Assembly: GCF_000226565.1 (NCBI RefSeq)
Contig: NC_016041.1
Location: 3,906,001-3,970,000, forward strand
Length of the DNA: 64,000 bases
Reading direction: 5' to 3'
DNA from: Glaciecola nitratireducens FR1064
GTDB lineage: Bacteria > Pseudomonadota > Gammaproteobacteria > Enterobacterales > Alteromonadaceae
Part shown: in pieces, positions 9,769-19,100 of the stretch
Layout: the number at the start of each line of letters is the position of its first letter
Position numbering within the stretch: position 1 is the stretch's first letter
Position numbers and translations under genes: made by a program
Notes under the pieces: model-generated
Told to the model about the DNA's origin: nothing
The model's input: the letters and a program-made list of their open reading frames with translations, nothing else
Database searches by the model: none

Positions 9769-9944
9769 TTTTTTTACGACACATTTCAGTCTAGCACATA
9801 CGACGTTGATAAATCACTCTCGCAAATAAAATGCAAAGAACTGTTAACGTGTGGTCTGAGTATAGTGCTTTTTTTTAAAATTGTAAAAATCATAGAAATT
9901 AAATCCGGATTGCTTCGTGCAGATTTTTAAATTTCGACAATATA

Positions 9945-10625
9945 CTACTTAGTAGGCATCAGTGTGATTTCCCTCACCGCGCATCTTGGCTCGGCAGAAA
10001 TAGCGAAAAGCACCGCGTCGGCAATATCCTCTGGATCAAGCTTATCGGGCTTAGCTTCATCGAAAAATGGGGTATTCACCATGCCTGGACAAATGGTTGT
10101 GCAGCGACCTTCCCACTCTGCCATTTCAGCTGCTAGGTTCTGGCCAAAACCATAGGCAAACCACTTTGTAGCGCCGTAAACTGAGCCCTTGAGAGTAATT
10201 TTTCCAGCAATCGAGCTTGTAAGAATGAAGTGGCCTTTGGTTTCCTTCAAGGCCTTCATACTCGCTTTGGCGGTATAAAGTAGGGCGTTAATATTAACGT
10301 CTATCATCGTTTTCCATTCTTCTGGATCGCCACCTTCTATGCTGGGTGTATTAACCCCTGTTCCAGCATTCGCAAAAACAACGTCGATCCGACCAAACTT
10401 TTCCTTTCCTTTAAGCACTACGTTTTCCAACTCAGCAAAATTAGAAGCATCTGCAGCGACAGCTAAAACGCGATCAGTTCCCCACTGTTGTGCTATAGCA
10501 TCTAATTTATCTTTGCGACGGGCAGTGATAATGGCCTTATGGCCAGCACCCAACAATTTCTTAACTGTTGCAGCACCAATTCCACTCGATGCACCTGTGA
10601 TCAAAACAACTTTTTGCTCTTCCAT
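9945..10625 (-). CDS. Short-chain dehydrogenase/reductase (SDR), YdfG-like
   Basis: 226 residues with the classical SDR fold: the NAD(P)-binding TGASSGIG at 10-17, the FANAG motif at about 84-88, and the catalytic Ser137/138, Tyr150 and Lys154 (YGATK). An ICPGMVNTPFF motif follows the active site as in 3-hydroxy-acid dehydrogenases of the YdfG type. The basic ARRKDKL after the second strand suggests NADP(H) preference. The substrate cannot be read from sequence. It has its own transcription unit and seems unrelated to the copper genes. Confidence 0.88.
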   Translation of the reverse strand: MEEQKVVLITGASSGIGAATVKKLLGAGHKAIITARRKDKLDAIAQQWGTDRVLAVAADASNFAELENVVLKGKEKFGRIDVVFANAGTGVNTPSIEGGDPEEWKTMIDVNINALLYTAKASMKALKETKGHFILTSSIAGKITLKGSVYGATKWFAYGFGQNLAAEMAEWEGRCTTICPGMVNTPFFDEAKPDKLDPEDIADAVLFAISAEPRCAVREITLMPTK

Positions 10626-11462
10626 TTATGCTTCCTCTAATAATAATACCGCTAAGGGCTAATTTTATGACCGCTGACTGCTAGCCTAAACAATAATAGC
10701 AGCAGCAAACTTTGTACCAATTAGATAGAACCAATTAAAGCTATATAAAACATAAAGTTAAGCGTGTATACATACATTTTCACAGAATAAACCTTAGCGG
10801 TATGACTAACATTTTTAGACTCATTGTAAAATTTTCACGCCGTCCACCGTACAAAATGAACAAGTGTCTGCATGAAGCGACATAATCTCATCAAATATTA
10901 AAAATAAGTTAGTAAAACCAGTCATTTATGCTTAAATTAGTGTTGCAAAAAGGAGACAACATTGTCGTTTCTGAGGAAATTCCGTAATACCTGCCCATTC
11001 TTTGCAAATTTTTCAACATAAAGTGCTTTTGCTTGAGCAACACACGTTCATCTTGATTTTTTTCAGTGCTAACATTGATGCGTAGATTTACATTAATTTC
11101 AGTGAGTTAGTCAGCTTTATCTTTACGAAAAAAGCAAATATCTGAAAAATCGAAGCACCAAACGACTTGGCCTGCGGTTTGCAGAAAGCCTAGTAGCTAT
11201 TGTTCGTTGCTGTTGTTTCAAACTAAGAGCCATGGCCTATTAGCAAAAGATCACGCTGAATAGACCATTTTCAATATTGCATTTGCCGCCGAGCTCTTCA
11301 TAGCGAAGCTTTTTATAGCGAAGCTCTATATAGCAAAACTTTTTGTAGCGAGCTCTTCTCAGTCACGTTTTTTATAGCAAAGCTCATCATTATCTAAGAC
11401 GCTCAAATGTCAAATAATGCTTTTATGGCAATGCCATTTTACACTGTATAAGGAATATCATT
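10626..11462. other. 837-bp non-coding region before opgG
   Basis: No ORF with a plausible ribosome site or recognisable product was found on either strand. The stretch contains the opgG promoter region and, in its last 170 bases, the 15-bp tandem repeats listed separately. Nothing else was recognised. Confidence 0.6.
11296..11384 (+). repeat. Degenerate 15-bp tandem repeat array
   Basis: Three exact-length units lie head to tail at 11296-11310, 11311-11325 and 11326-11340 (consensus YTTTATAGCRAAGCT). A 14-base variant follows at 11341-11354 and a further full unit at 11370-11384 after a short interruption. The units share the TATAGC core. The array ends 78 bases before the opgG start and so overlaps its likely promoter or leader. 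It may be slippage-generated or a multi-site regulator target. Confidence 0.75.
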
Positions 11463-13049
11463 TTGTTAAAGCAATCTTCTATTTTGGTTGTAGTCGCCTT
11501 CATTTTTTACTTCTCAACATTCGGCTTTGCGCAGAAAGTAGCGGAGAATAAAAACGATTCTGCTGAGCAAATGACGCAGATCGCTAAAAGCGAAGCTGAA
11601 CCTCAAAGACTGACACATCGTTTCGATCGCAAATGGCTCGAAAACAAAGCAAAGGAACTTGCCACTTCTGATTATAAATTACCGCTCATTCCTGATGACA
11701 ACCCGCTTAGCCAAATGAGCTATGATGACTACAAGAAAATACAATTTAGACGTGCCGCAACGATTTGGTCAAAGGAAGACCGCCGGTTTCGAATAAATCC
11801 ACTGCACCCTGGCTTCCTATTTAAGACCCCAGTTAATCTTAACCTTGTCGTCGCGGGCACCTCACGCCGTATACTATATACCAGTGAAATATTTGCTTAT
11901 GATGATCAGCAAGCAAAAGACAAAGCATCTAACGCTCAAGGTTACTCAGGCTTTAGCGTCACGAACCCTATCAACAACGCCGAAAAATGGGACGAGTTTT
12001 TAGTATTCCAAGGAGGCACGTACTTTAGAGCAGTAGGGCAAACAAACTGGTACGGGCTATCAGCTCGCGGCTTGGCGATTAATACCGGTCGTCCGTCGGG
12101 AGAAGAATTTCCTGTATTTACCGATTTTTGGGTTGAGCGGCCATCGGAGAATTCCGAAAGCCTAGTCGTGCATGCGCTAATGGAGAGCAAATCTGCGACA
12201 GGTGCTTATACGTTTACCGCTACGCCTGGCGAGAATACTGAAATAAAGGTTGTTAGTACTCTTTATCCGCGAAAAGACATTAACGCGTTTGGCATCGCTC
12301 CTCTTACCTCCATGTTTTTGTTTAATCCAGTTAACAGTAATCGTTTTGACGACTTCAGACCTGCGGTTCACGATTCAGATGGATTAGCGATGATAAAACA
12401 AAATGGTGAGAGACTATGGCGCCCGCTATCTAATCCATCAAAGCTTCAAGTATCAGTATTTAAGGACGAAGCAATTCAAGGCTTTGGATTAATGCAGCGT
12501 ACTCGTCAATTTCAAAATTTCGAGGATATCGAAGCGCATTATCAAGATCGGCCCTCCGCTTGGGTCACCCCTATTGGTGACTGGGGACCTGGTCATGTTG
12601 AGTTGCTAGAAATACCGACAAAGCAAGAAATTCACGACAATATCGTTGCGTTTTGGCAACCTGAAGAACCATTAAAAGCGGGTCAAGAATACAAATTTGC
12701 ATACACACTTTCATTCGGCTCCTTCGCCCCGCAGAACAATATCGAAGGACAAATAGTCTCGACCGCCTCAGGTTTGACCTTAGGTTCTGAAACGGAGCGC
12801 GATTTTGTGATTGATTTCTCAGGCACTGATTTTCCTAACAACCTTAGAATAGATGCAAGCAGTTCAACGGGTAAAATTACGGGAACAATAAGTAAGATTA
12901 TTCCGCAAACAGGAAAGTTGAGGGTAATCGTTAAGTTTCAAGCAGATGACGCTGACCTTTCTGAGCTTCGTGTTTCTTTATATGACGATAAAAAATCTGA
13001 TGAACCAAAAAAATGGGGTGAAACATGGCTGTACCGATGGACAAGATAA
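11463..13049 (+). CDS. opgG: Glucan biosynthesis protein OpgG (MdoG)
   Basis: 528 residues (E. coli 511). Periplasmic protein needed to make the branched backbone of osmoregulated periplasmic glucans. The start is TTG at 11463, supported by AAGGA 8 bases upstream and by the signal peptide beginning there (cleavage near FAQ, about residue 23). The body shows the OpgG layout: the YDDYKKIQFR motif near residue 85, the LHPGFLFKTPVN segment, and a C-terminal Ig-like domain starting near 410. Its 3' end overlaps opgH by 25 bases, so the two are translationally coupled. Confidence 0.93.
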   Translation: MLKQSSILVVVAFIFYFSTFGFAQKVAENKNDSAEQMTQIAKSEAEPQRLTHRFDRKWLENKAKELATSDYKLPLIPDDNPLSQMSYDDYKKIQFRRAATIWSKEDRRFRINPLHPGFLFKTPVNLNLVVAGTSRRILYTSEIFAYDDQQAKDKASNAQGYSGFSVTNPINNAEKWDEFLVFQGGTYFRAVGQTNWYGLSARGLAINTGRPSGEEFPVFTDFWVERPSENSESLVVHALMESKSATGAYTFTATPGENTEIKVVSTLYPRKDINAFGIAPLTSMFLFNPVNSNRFDDFRPAVHDSDGLAMIKQNGERLWRPLSNPSKLQVSVFKDEAIQGFGLMQRTRQFQNFEDIEAHYQDRPSAWVTPIGDWGPGHVELLEIPTKQEIHDNIVAFWQPEEPLKAGQEYKFAYTLSFGSFAPQNNIEGQIVSTASGLTLGSETERDFVIDFSGTDFPNNLRIDASSSTGKITGTISKIIPQTGKLRVIVKFQADDADLSELRVSLYDDKKSDEPKKWGETWLYRWTR

Positions 13050-15136
13050 GTACGCTAGAAAGGGCAACCCCAAGGGAAGCTCCTCTACTAATGCCGCCGC
13101 AGGACTTTAAGAAGAAGCCTAATGTTAGACACTTCTGGCAAGGATGGAGAGCGCTAGTTGCAAGAGTAATGACATTCGGTGGTGCGCTGGGCATGACGGC
13201 CTACGCAACCTACCAAATGGTCTTGATCGTATCGCAAGGCGAAGTGACTGTTTTGCAGTGGATGATGGTCGGACTTTTTTGTATCACCTTTGTTTGGATA
13301 GCTCTTGCAGCTTGTGCTGCGGTCGTCGGCTTCCTATTCTCCGGAGAATCAAAGCAACAAATTAACAAAACGGATATCGACAATAAGAAAACGGTATTGT
13401 TGATGCCGACCTATAACGAAGACCCCGCTGAAACCTGTGCTGCATTATTCAGTATGGGCAAGGAGCTGATCAAAGCAAATCTTAGCGAGCAGTTTGAAAT
13501 TTTCATCATCTCGGATTCAAACAACCCAGAAGTTTGGGTGAAAGAAACAGCGGCTGTTGTGAAACTGCGAGAAGCGCTCACACCTGACATCAAGGTTTGG
13601 TATCGCCGCCGCCACGACAATAAAGCAAAGAAAGCAGGAAATGTACATGAATTCGTCAGCCGATGGGGAGCGCGTTACGATTTTATGTTGGTGCTTGATG
13701 CCGACAGTTTACTGTCTTCCTCTACCCTACACACACTGATGCAAGAAATGGCCAGTGACCCCAAGAGCGGCATTATCCAAACCTTGCCCTGTTTGTATCG
13801 CGGTGAAACGCTCTTTGCAAGGCTACAGCAGTTTGCTGGCTCTATTTACGGACCCATCGTCGCCCGAGGTATCACTGCATGGCAAGGCAATGATGGCAAC
13901 TATTGGGGACACAACGCGATTATCAGAGTGAAGGCATTTGCAGATTCTGCAGGTTTGCCAACGCTGGGTGGCATAAAGCCCTTTTCTGGCGATATTTTGT
14001 CCCACGATTTTGTGGAAGCTGCGTTAATGCGACGTGCTGGTTGGTCAGTAAGAATGCTTCCCGCACTAAAGGGATCGTGGGAAGAGAGCCCACCGAGTCT
14101 TTCTGAAGTAGCGGTTCGTGACAGAAGATGGGCTCAAGGCAACATTCAACACTTGGCCGTGCTCAAAGCAAAGGGCTTAAGATGGCCAAACCGCTTCCAT
14201 ATGATCACGGGCGTAATGGGCTACATGGCATCCCCTTTTTGGTTTGCTTTAATCCTAATTGGGGTGGCGATGGCCATTCAAATACACTACGTCAACGTCG
14301 AATACTTTTCTGATCAAATTAGTTTGTTACCTAACTGGCCGGTTTTTGATTCCGAACGCATGATTTATTTGTTTATTTTTACCATGGGTATTTTATTAGT
14401 TCCCAAGGTCTTGGGTGTCATTCGCGCTTACTTTCATTCGCCTCTGCGCAAACCCCTCGGTATTATTCGAATGACCCTGGGCATGCTGGTAGAGACTTTT
14501 TTCTCCGTCTTGTACGCCCCTATTTTTATGTTGATACACAGTAAGCACATTATCGATATATTCAGAGGACGCGATTCTGGATGGTCGACTCAACAAAGAC
14601 AATACGCTGGAACACCTTGGCTACAGTTGAGCAAACAGCACTTCTGGCATACCTGTATTGGCTTGGGCTTAGCCTTTGTTTGCTATTACTATTCGCCCAT
14701 GTTGCTTGCTTGGTTGTCTCCTACGCTTATTGGTTTGATATTCTCAATCCCATTGTCAGCGCTAAGTGGCAGTAGAAGTCTGGCCAAGGCCTTGCGATTT
14801 TTGGGTATATTAAACATACCAGAAGAGGTCAACGAACTTGACATTATTCGCCAACGAGATGATTTTTCGAAAAAGCTAAATGATTATTTGCAATATGTTA
14901 ACGTTAGCTCAGTCATAGCCGACGCTAATATTCGCCATTCTCATTTCAGTCTAGTGGCGCCGGCACCAAAACCACAACGAGGTCATCCGCCAATTGATTA
15001 TATTAGTGCAAGGTACAAAATTGCTGACGCTAATAACAGAGAAGAGGCACTTGGATGGATGAGTAATAAAGAAAAAATAGCATTGTTGGAAAACATGGAC
15101 GACATGTCAGCTTTGGCTAGATTAACAAGTGTATAA
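13025..15136 (+). CDS. opgH: Glucan glucosyltransferase OpgH (MdoH)
   Basis: 703 residues, clearly shorter than the 847-residue E. coli protein. It is an inner-membrane GT2-family enzyme that polymerises glucose from UDP-glucose into the glucan chain. Visible parts are two N-terminal membrane segments (about 48-112), LLMPTYNEDP, the catalytic LDADS, and the RDRRWAQGN (QxxRW-type) motif, then a cluster of membrane spans in the C-terminal half. The shortening is mostly in the N- and C-terminal cytoplasmic extensions; in E. coli the N-terminal part also acts on FtsZ. It overlaps opgG. Confidence 0.93.
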   Translation: MAVPMDKISTLERATPREAPLLMPPQDFKKKPNVRHFWQGWRALVARVMTFGGALGMTAYATYQMVLIVSQGEVTVLQWMMVGLFCITFVWIALAACAAVVGFLFSGESKQQINKTDIDNKKTVLLMPTYNEDPAETCAALFSMGKELIKANLSEQFEIFIISDSNNPEVWVKETAAVVKLREALTPDIKVWYRRRHDNKAKKAGNVHEFVSRWGARYDFMLVLDADSLLSSSTLHTLMQEMASDPKSGIIQTLPCLYRGETLFARLQQFAGSIYGPIVARGITAWQGNDGNYWGHNAIIRVKAFADSAGLPTLGGIKPFSGDILSHDFVEAALMRRAGWSVRMLPALKGSWEESPPSLSEVAVRDRRWAQGNIQHLAVLKAKGLRWPNRFHMITGVMGYMASPFWFALILIGVAMAIQIHYVNVEYFSDQISLLPNWPVFDSERMIYLFIFTMGILLVPKVLGVIRAYFHSPLRKPLGIIRMTLGMLVETFFSVLYAPIFMLIHSKHIIDIFRGRDSGWSTQQRQYAGTPWLQLSKQHFWHTCIGLGLAFVCYYYSPMLLAWLSPTLIGLIFSIPLSALSGSRSLAKALRFLGILNIPEEVNELDIIRQRDDFSKKLNDYLQYVNVSSVIADANIRHSHFSLVAPAPKPQRGHPPIDYISARYKIADANNREEALGWMSNKEKIALLENMDDMSALARLTSV

Positions 15137-15257
15137 TTGAGTTTTCTCTAAAATAGAAAGCTCGCAGTAAATGTCCTCAGTCAGCATAATGAGCAAACTA
15201 TTTTTCTCACTATGCTGTATAAGTCATATAAATTTAAACTAATAAACGGGAGACACC

Positions 15258-15842
15258 ATGTCAAAATCAATCTTAAGCTCAGTTGTTCTATCTATCGCAC
15301 TGTCGGTCAGCAGCTTCAACACGCTTGCGCAACTAACATTAGACAAAGCACAGTCGACAGTAAATTTTATATCGACAAAAAACGAGCATGTATCAGAAAC
15401 TCATACCTTTGATAATTTCTCAGGTGAACTTAGCGAGCAAGGTAAGTTAACAATCACTATCGATATAGCATCTGTTGAGACACTAGTACCGATTAGAAAC
15501 GAACGCATGCAAAAGATGCTTTTTAATATGAGCGATTACAGTTCAGCAACCTTCACTGCACAAGTTGATCCAGCTTTAACCAAGCTTGAAGCAGGCGAAA
15601 TGAAGCGAGTCACCGTTGCGGGCGAGATGATGATTGCAGGAAACAAAGCACCAATTTCATTTGAGGTGATGTTAACTGGTTTGAAAGATGGCAGCATAAA
15701 CGCAACAACCGCAACGCCAACTATCCTGAGCGCAAGTGAATTCAATCTTGATGAGGGAGTCGCGGCATTGCAAAAAGTAGCGAATTTGAAGAGTATTTCA
15801 AAATCGGTGCCGCTAAGTTTTAGCGCTACATTCAGTCGCTAG
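15258..15842 (+). CDS. YceI-family periplasmic lipocalin-like protein
   Basis: 194 residues with a signal peptide (cleavage about residue 24, NTLA-Q), ATG preceded by GGGAGA. The mature part has the YceI pattern: an AQSTVNFIS strand near the N-terminus, R(N)ERM..MLFNM in the middle and an FNLDEG motif. YceI proteins bind polyisoprenoid or amide lipids in a lipocalin-like barrel; the ligand here is unknown. It follows opgH after 121 bases and may have its own promoter. Confidence 0.85.
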   Translation: MSKSILSSVVLSIALSVSSFNTLAQLTLDKAQSTVNFISTKNEHVSETHTFDNFSGELSEQGKLTITIDIASVETLVPIRNERMQKMLFNMSDYSSATFTAQVDPALTKLEAGEMKRVTVAGEMMIAGNKAPISFEVMLTGLKDGSINATTATPTILSASEFNLDEGVAALQKVANLKSISKSVPLSFSATFSR

Positions 15843-15972
15843 GATTCTTTAACTGATACTACCCCCCTAAATGCTGAGCGAAGCATAAGGGTACCTGCAG
15901 CCACCTAATAAATTAATGCGTAAATCAACATTATTAATATACAAGCTTGTTTAAGTTGACTACAGTAGATAA

Positions 15973-17100
15973 ATGAGAACAGCATTAATTTTATCAGGTG
16001 GCGGTGCCCGCGCGGCTTATCAGGTCGGTGTGTTAAAAGCACTGGCTGAACTCTTGCCTGAAAATACGCCCAATCCTTTCACTATTATTTGCGGCACTTC
16101 CGCAGGCGCTATTAACGCAGCGAAACTAGCCACTGAGATTGACGACTTTCCAAAAGCTATTAGCGGACTAGAAGATATCTGGACCAATCTTACGTCTGAA
16201 AGCGTCCACCGCGTCGACTATTTTACGGTGCTTAAAAGTATCGTAAAAATTCTCGGGTCTTTTTTTCATAGTGGCATCGCTCAAGGCAAGCCTCTTTCTC
16301 TGTTCGACAATCGGCCTCTTTTTTATTTGCTAAAGCGCACTATAGATATGTCGCGATTGAATACAATGATTACGCAAGAGCATCTGCATGCACTGTGTAT
16401 CAACGCACTCGGCTATACTTCTGGGCAGAATATTTCATTTTTTCAAGGGCACCCCTCAATTGAAAGCTGGAAAAAGGCCCGCAGATTAGGTCTACCGACA
16501 TCACTTCAACATAAACATTTAATGGCTTCATCGGCCATACCTGCTGTTTTTCCGTCCATTAGAATCAACCGTGAATATTTTGGGGACGGTGCTGTCCGTC
16601 AGTCTGCTCCGCTAAGTGCTCCCCTAGAAATGGGTGCAGAAAAAATACTGGTTATTGGGGTAAGCGGTAACGAGGATGAAATCGAACGATTACCGACTGT
16701 TCATTCACCTTCTATTGCGCAAGTCTTCGGGCATATGCTTAACAGTGCATTCATAGATGCGATGGATGAAGATTTAAGTATATTGGAACGATTCAATAAA
16801 TTAGCACGCAACATGGCACCCGAGCAGCGCAAAGCGTTAAATATTGCCCCCGTCGATGTGCTTATTATCAAACCGACCATAAAATTTGACCAATTGGCCC
16901 AGCAATACGAGCACTTACTACCGCAATCAATGCGTTTTTTATTATCGATTATTGGTGCAAATCGTAAGGGTAGCGGCACTAGTTTAGCGAGCTACATATT
17001 GTTTGAAAAAGCGTATTGCCAAGCGCTTATTGAAAGCGGATACCAAGATGCCATGCGACAAGCCGATGAGATAAGAAGCTTTTTAGACATAGAGCACTGA
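15973..17100 (+). CDS. Patatin-like phospholipase
   Basis: 375 residues. The oxyanion-hole motif SGGGARAAYQVGV lies at 8-20, the nucleophile elbow GTSAG has Ser43, and the dyad partner is Asp205 in FGDGAV. The Ser-Asp dyad is therefore complete, and the protein should hydrolyse acyl esters of phospholipids or neutral lipids. No signal peptide or beta-barrel domain is present, which points to a cytosolic or peripheral enzyme rather than an exported toxin. It is convergent with the hydrolase-GGDEF gene. Confidence 0.88.
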   Translation: MRTALILSGGGARAAYQVGVLKALAELLPENTPNPFTIICGTSAGAINAAKLATEIDDFPKAISGLEDIWTNLTSESVHRVDYFTVLKSIVKILGSFFHSGIAQGKPLSLFDNRPLFYLLKRTIDMSRLNTMITQEHLHALCINALGYTSGQNISFFQGHPSIESWKKARRLGLPTSLQHKHLMASSAIPAVFPSIRINREYFGDGAVRQSAPLSAPLEMGAEKILVIGVSGNEDEIERLPTVHSPSIAQVFGHMLNSAFIDAMDEDLSILERFNKLARNMAPEQRKALNIAPVDVLIIKPTIKFDQLAQQYEHLLPQSMRFLLSIIGANRKGSGTSLASYILFEKAYCQALIESGYQDAMRQADEIRSFLDIEH

Positions 17101-17176
17101 ATAACAGACCTTTATTCGACGTAGGGTGTGTTAGGTTGGATAGATAAAGTATGCCAGCAAATTCGAGAATATGTAA

Positions 17177-18925
17177 TTAAGGAGCGTTAACCACGACCGT
17201 TTTATTTCTGCCTGTACGCTTTGATTCAAGAAGCCCATTGTCAGACATCAATAACAAACGGTCAATATCAGCGCGCGTACTCACCTTGCTTACCACTAAA
17301 CCAATGCTGACGGTAACTAAAATACCATCAACAGCTTGAGATGCGACTCTTTCGCGTATATTTTCTGCAATGATAAACGCATCTTCTTCTTCGACATCAG
17401 GAAGTATAAGAACAAATTCCTCGCCTCCAACTCTTGCTACCAAGTCATTTGTTCTGCGTCCTTGTAACAGTTGTCTAGCAACGTGTTTCAACACTTTATC
17501 GCCGGCTTGATGCCCATGTGTATCGTTAACTTTTTTAAAAAAATCAATGTCCAGCGTAAGAACTGCATAAGACGAGGCGCTTCGTCTCATTTGGCTATCA
17601 ATGATAGTAGCTTGGCGCAATAGTTCTCGACGATTTAGAAGACCCGTTAAAAAATCGGTTGATGCTAATATAAGTAAACTTTTATTTTGGGTAACAAGCT
17701 GCTCTTTGGTTTCCATTAGTTCAGAGTATAGCTTGTGATGATTTGTACCTTTAAATAGTGACCAATACGATAAGCCATCTGCGGCTAAGCTGATATTAAC
17801 CACCACGGGAATTTCTTCAGCATGCTGATTGAGCCAAGATAAATGTGTTTCCTCAATCTCTCGTTTGACTGCTAATAAGGGGTAAATGTGTGTGTTTAAG
17901 TAAAAGTTTGCCGCATGGGTAAGATATTTGGAAATTGGTTGACCAACCAGGTTTCCTGAGTCCGCATCAAATAGCCTATTCATGTATGTGTTTGCCATAA
18001 CAAACTGTTTATTTTTGTCGACAATAAAATGTCCAGAACAATAATCATTCAAAACCTCTATATTGGTATTGTTTGGGTTTTGATTATTCACTTGTAGAAA
18101 GTTCAGTATAGGCCGAATTATCGTTTCCGAATGAGTCATATGCAAACAATGACCAACGGCATCAACGACGACCAACTTACTATTGGCTATGTGTTGGTGC
18201 ATATATTTAGTAACATCTTCCGTCACTAGCTTATCGGAAGAGCTTTGCAATATAAGTGTTTTAGCGCTTATTTTGGGCAGCATTTCGCGATAGTCCGATA
18301 AAAAAGTAGCTCTGGCAAACGTCTTTGCGACCAAAGGCTCAAGTTTGTAAAAGCTGGCTAAAAGCTCATCGCTCAACTCTTCAGAATTAGACTCTCCCAA
18401 CACTAGAGGAGCTAAGTAATTTGCCCAATCGACGTGGTTTTTGTCCATCAAGGTTAAAAGATTTTCTAAATCGTGCCGCTCAAACCCTCCTTCATAGCCT
18501 GGTAGATCATTTGCAAAGCAGGGTGAGGGACATATCATCACAATTTTACTGATAACATCGGGGATTTTTATTGACGCAAGTGCAGCAATGATGGCACTTA
18601 CAGAGTGGCCTATAACAACAACATCTTTTAATGACAAAAAATCAATAATATCGACGATATCTTGCGCATAGCCCTCTAGCCGAGAATACTTTTTAGTAGA
18701 AAAGTCTGTGATAGTTGATTGGCCAGAGCCTGTGTAATCGAAAAGAATGACTTGGTGAGTTTTAACAAGGTCAGGCACTAGAAAACGCCACATAGTTTGG
18801 TCGCAACCAAAACCATGTGCTAGGACCACACTTGGAGCTTTTGGATCTCCTAGAACATTGACATTATTTCGTACCTTCACATTACTTATAATTCCGTCGG
18901 TGTTGGAACATTCAGTACTGAACAC
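17177..18925 (-). CDS. RsbQ-type alpha/beta hydrolase fused to PAS and diguanylate cyclase (GGDEF)
   Basis: 582 residues in three parts. Residues 1-278 are a hydrolase closely resembling Bacillus RsbQ: GFGCDQTMWR, LFDYTGSG, the nucleophile Ser108 in GHSVSA, Asp231 and His259, with ICPSPCF as in RsbQ. Residues about 285-405 form a PAS domain. Residues about 420-580 form a GGDEF domain with GGEEF at 500-504 and an intact RxxD inhibition site (Arg491, Asp494). In Bacillus, RsbQ activates the PAS-phosphatase RsbP; here the same sensor pair appears fused in one chain to a c-di-GMP synthase. The model is a small molecule handled by the hydrolase and passed to PAS to control cyclase output (inferred). 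GTG start, weak ribosome site. Confidence 0.9.
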   Translation of the reverse strand: MFSTECSNTDGIISNVKVRNNVNVLGDPKAPSVVLAHGFGCDQTMWRFLVPDLVKTHQVILFDYTGSGQSTITDFSTKKYSRLEGYAQDIVDIIDFLSLKDVVVIGHSVSAIIAALASIKIPDVISKIVMICPSPCFANDLPGYEGGFERHDLENLLTLMDKNHVDWANYLAPLVLGESNSEELSDELLASFYKLEPLVAKTFARATFLSDYREMLPKISAKTLILQSSSDKLVTEDVTKYMHQHIANSKLVVVDAVGHCLHMTHSETIIRPILNFLQVNNQNPNNTNIEVLNDYCSGHFIVDKNKQFVMANTYMNRLFDADSGNLVGQPISKYLTHAANFYLNTHIYPLLAVKREIEETHLSWLNQHAEEIPVVVNISLAADGLSYWSLFKGTNHHKLYSELMETKEQLVTQNKSLLILASTDFLTGLLNRRELLRQATIIDSQMRRSASSYAVLTLDIDFFKKVNDTHGHQAGDKVLKHVARQLLQGRRTNDLVARVGGEEFVLILPDVEEEDAFIIAENIRERVASQAVDGILVTVSIGLVVSKVSTRADIDRLLLMSDNGLLESKRTGRNKTVVVNAP

Positions 18926-19100
18926 TAACTCGGGTTAAACGCCCACATTCAGTTGTCCTAATGTCGTAATTATATACCACTAAAGTATAGGTAGTTTGGA
19001 TGAAAAAGCAACAGTGATAAAATACTGAATTATCTCTTAACTCAGTAAACTTGCAATAAGAGTCGTTACTGACCGTCTCCTGAACGCTCAGAACAACCTG

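Noticed and set aside
9743-9775. Hairpin followed by T-run as a plus-strand terminator
   Set aside because: No rightward gene ends there; the 19-base spacer and -35/-10-like flanks on the minus strand fit a MerR-type promoter better.
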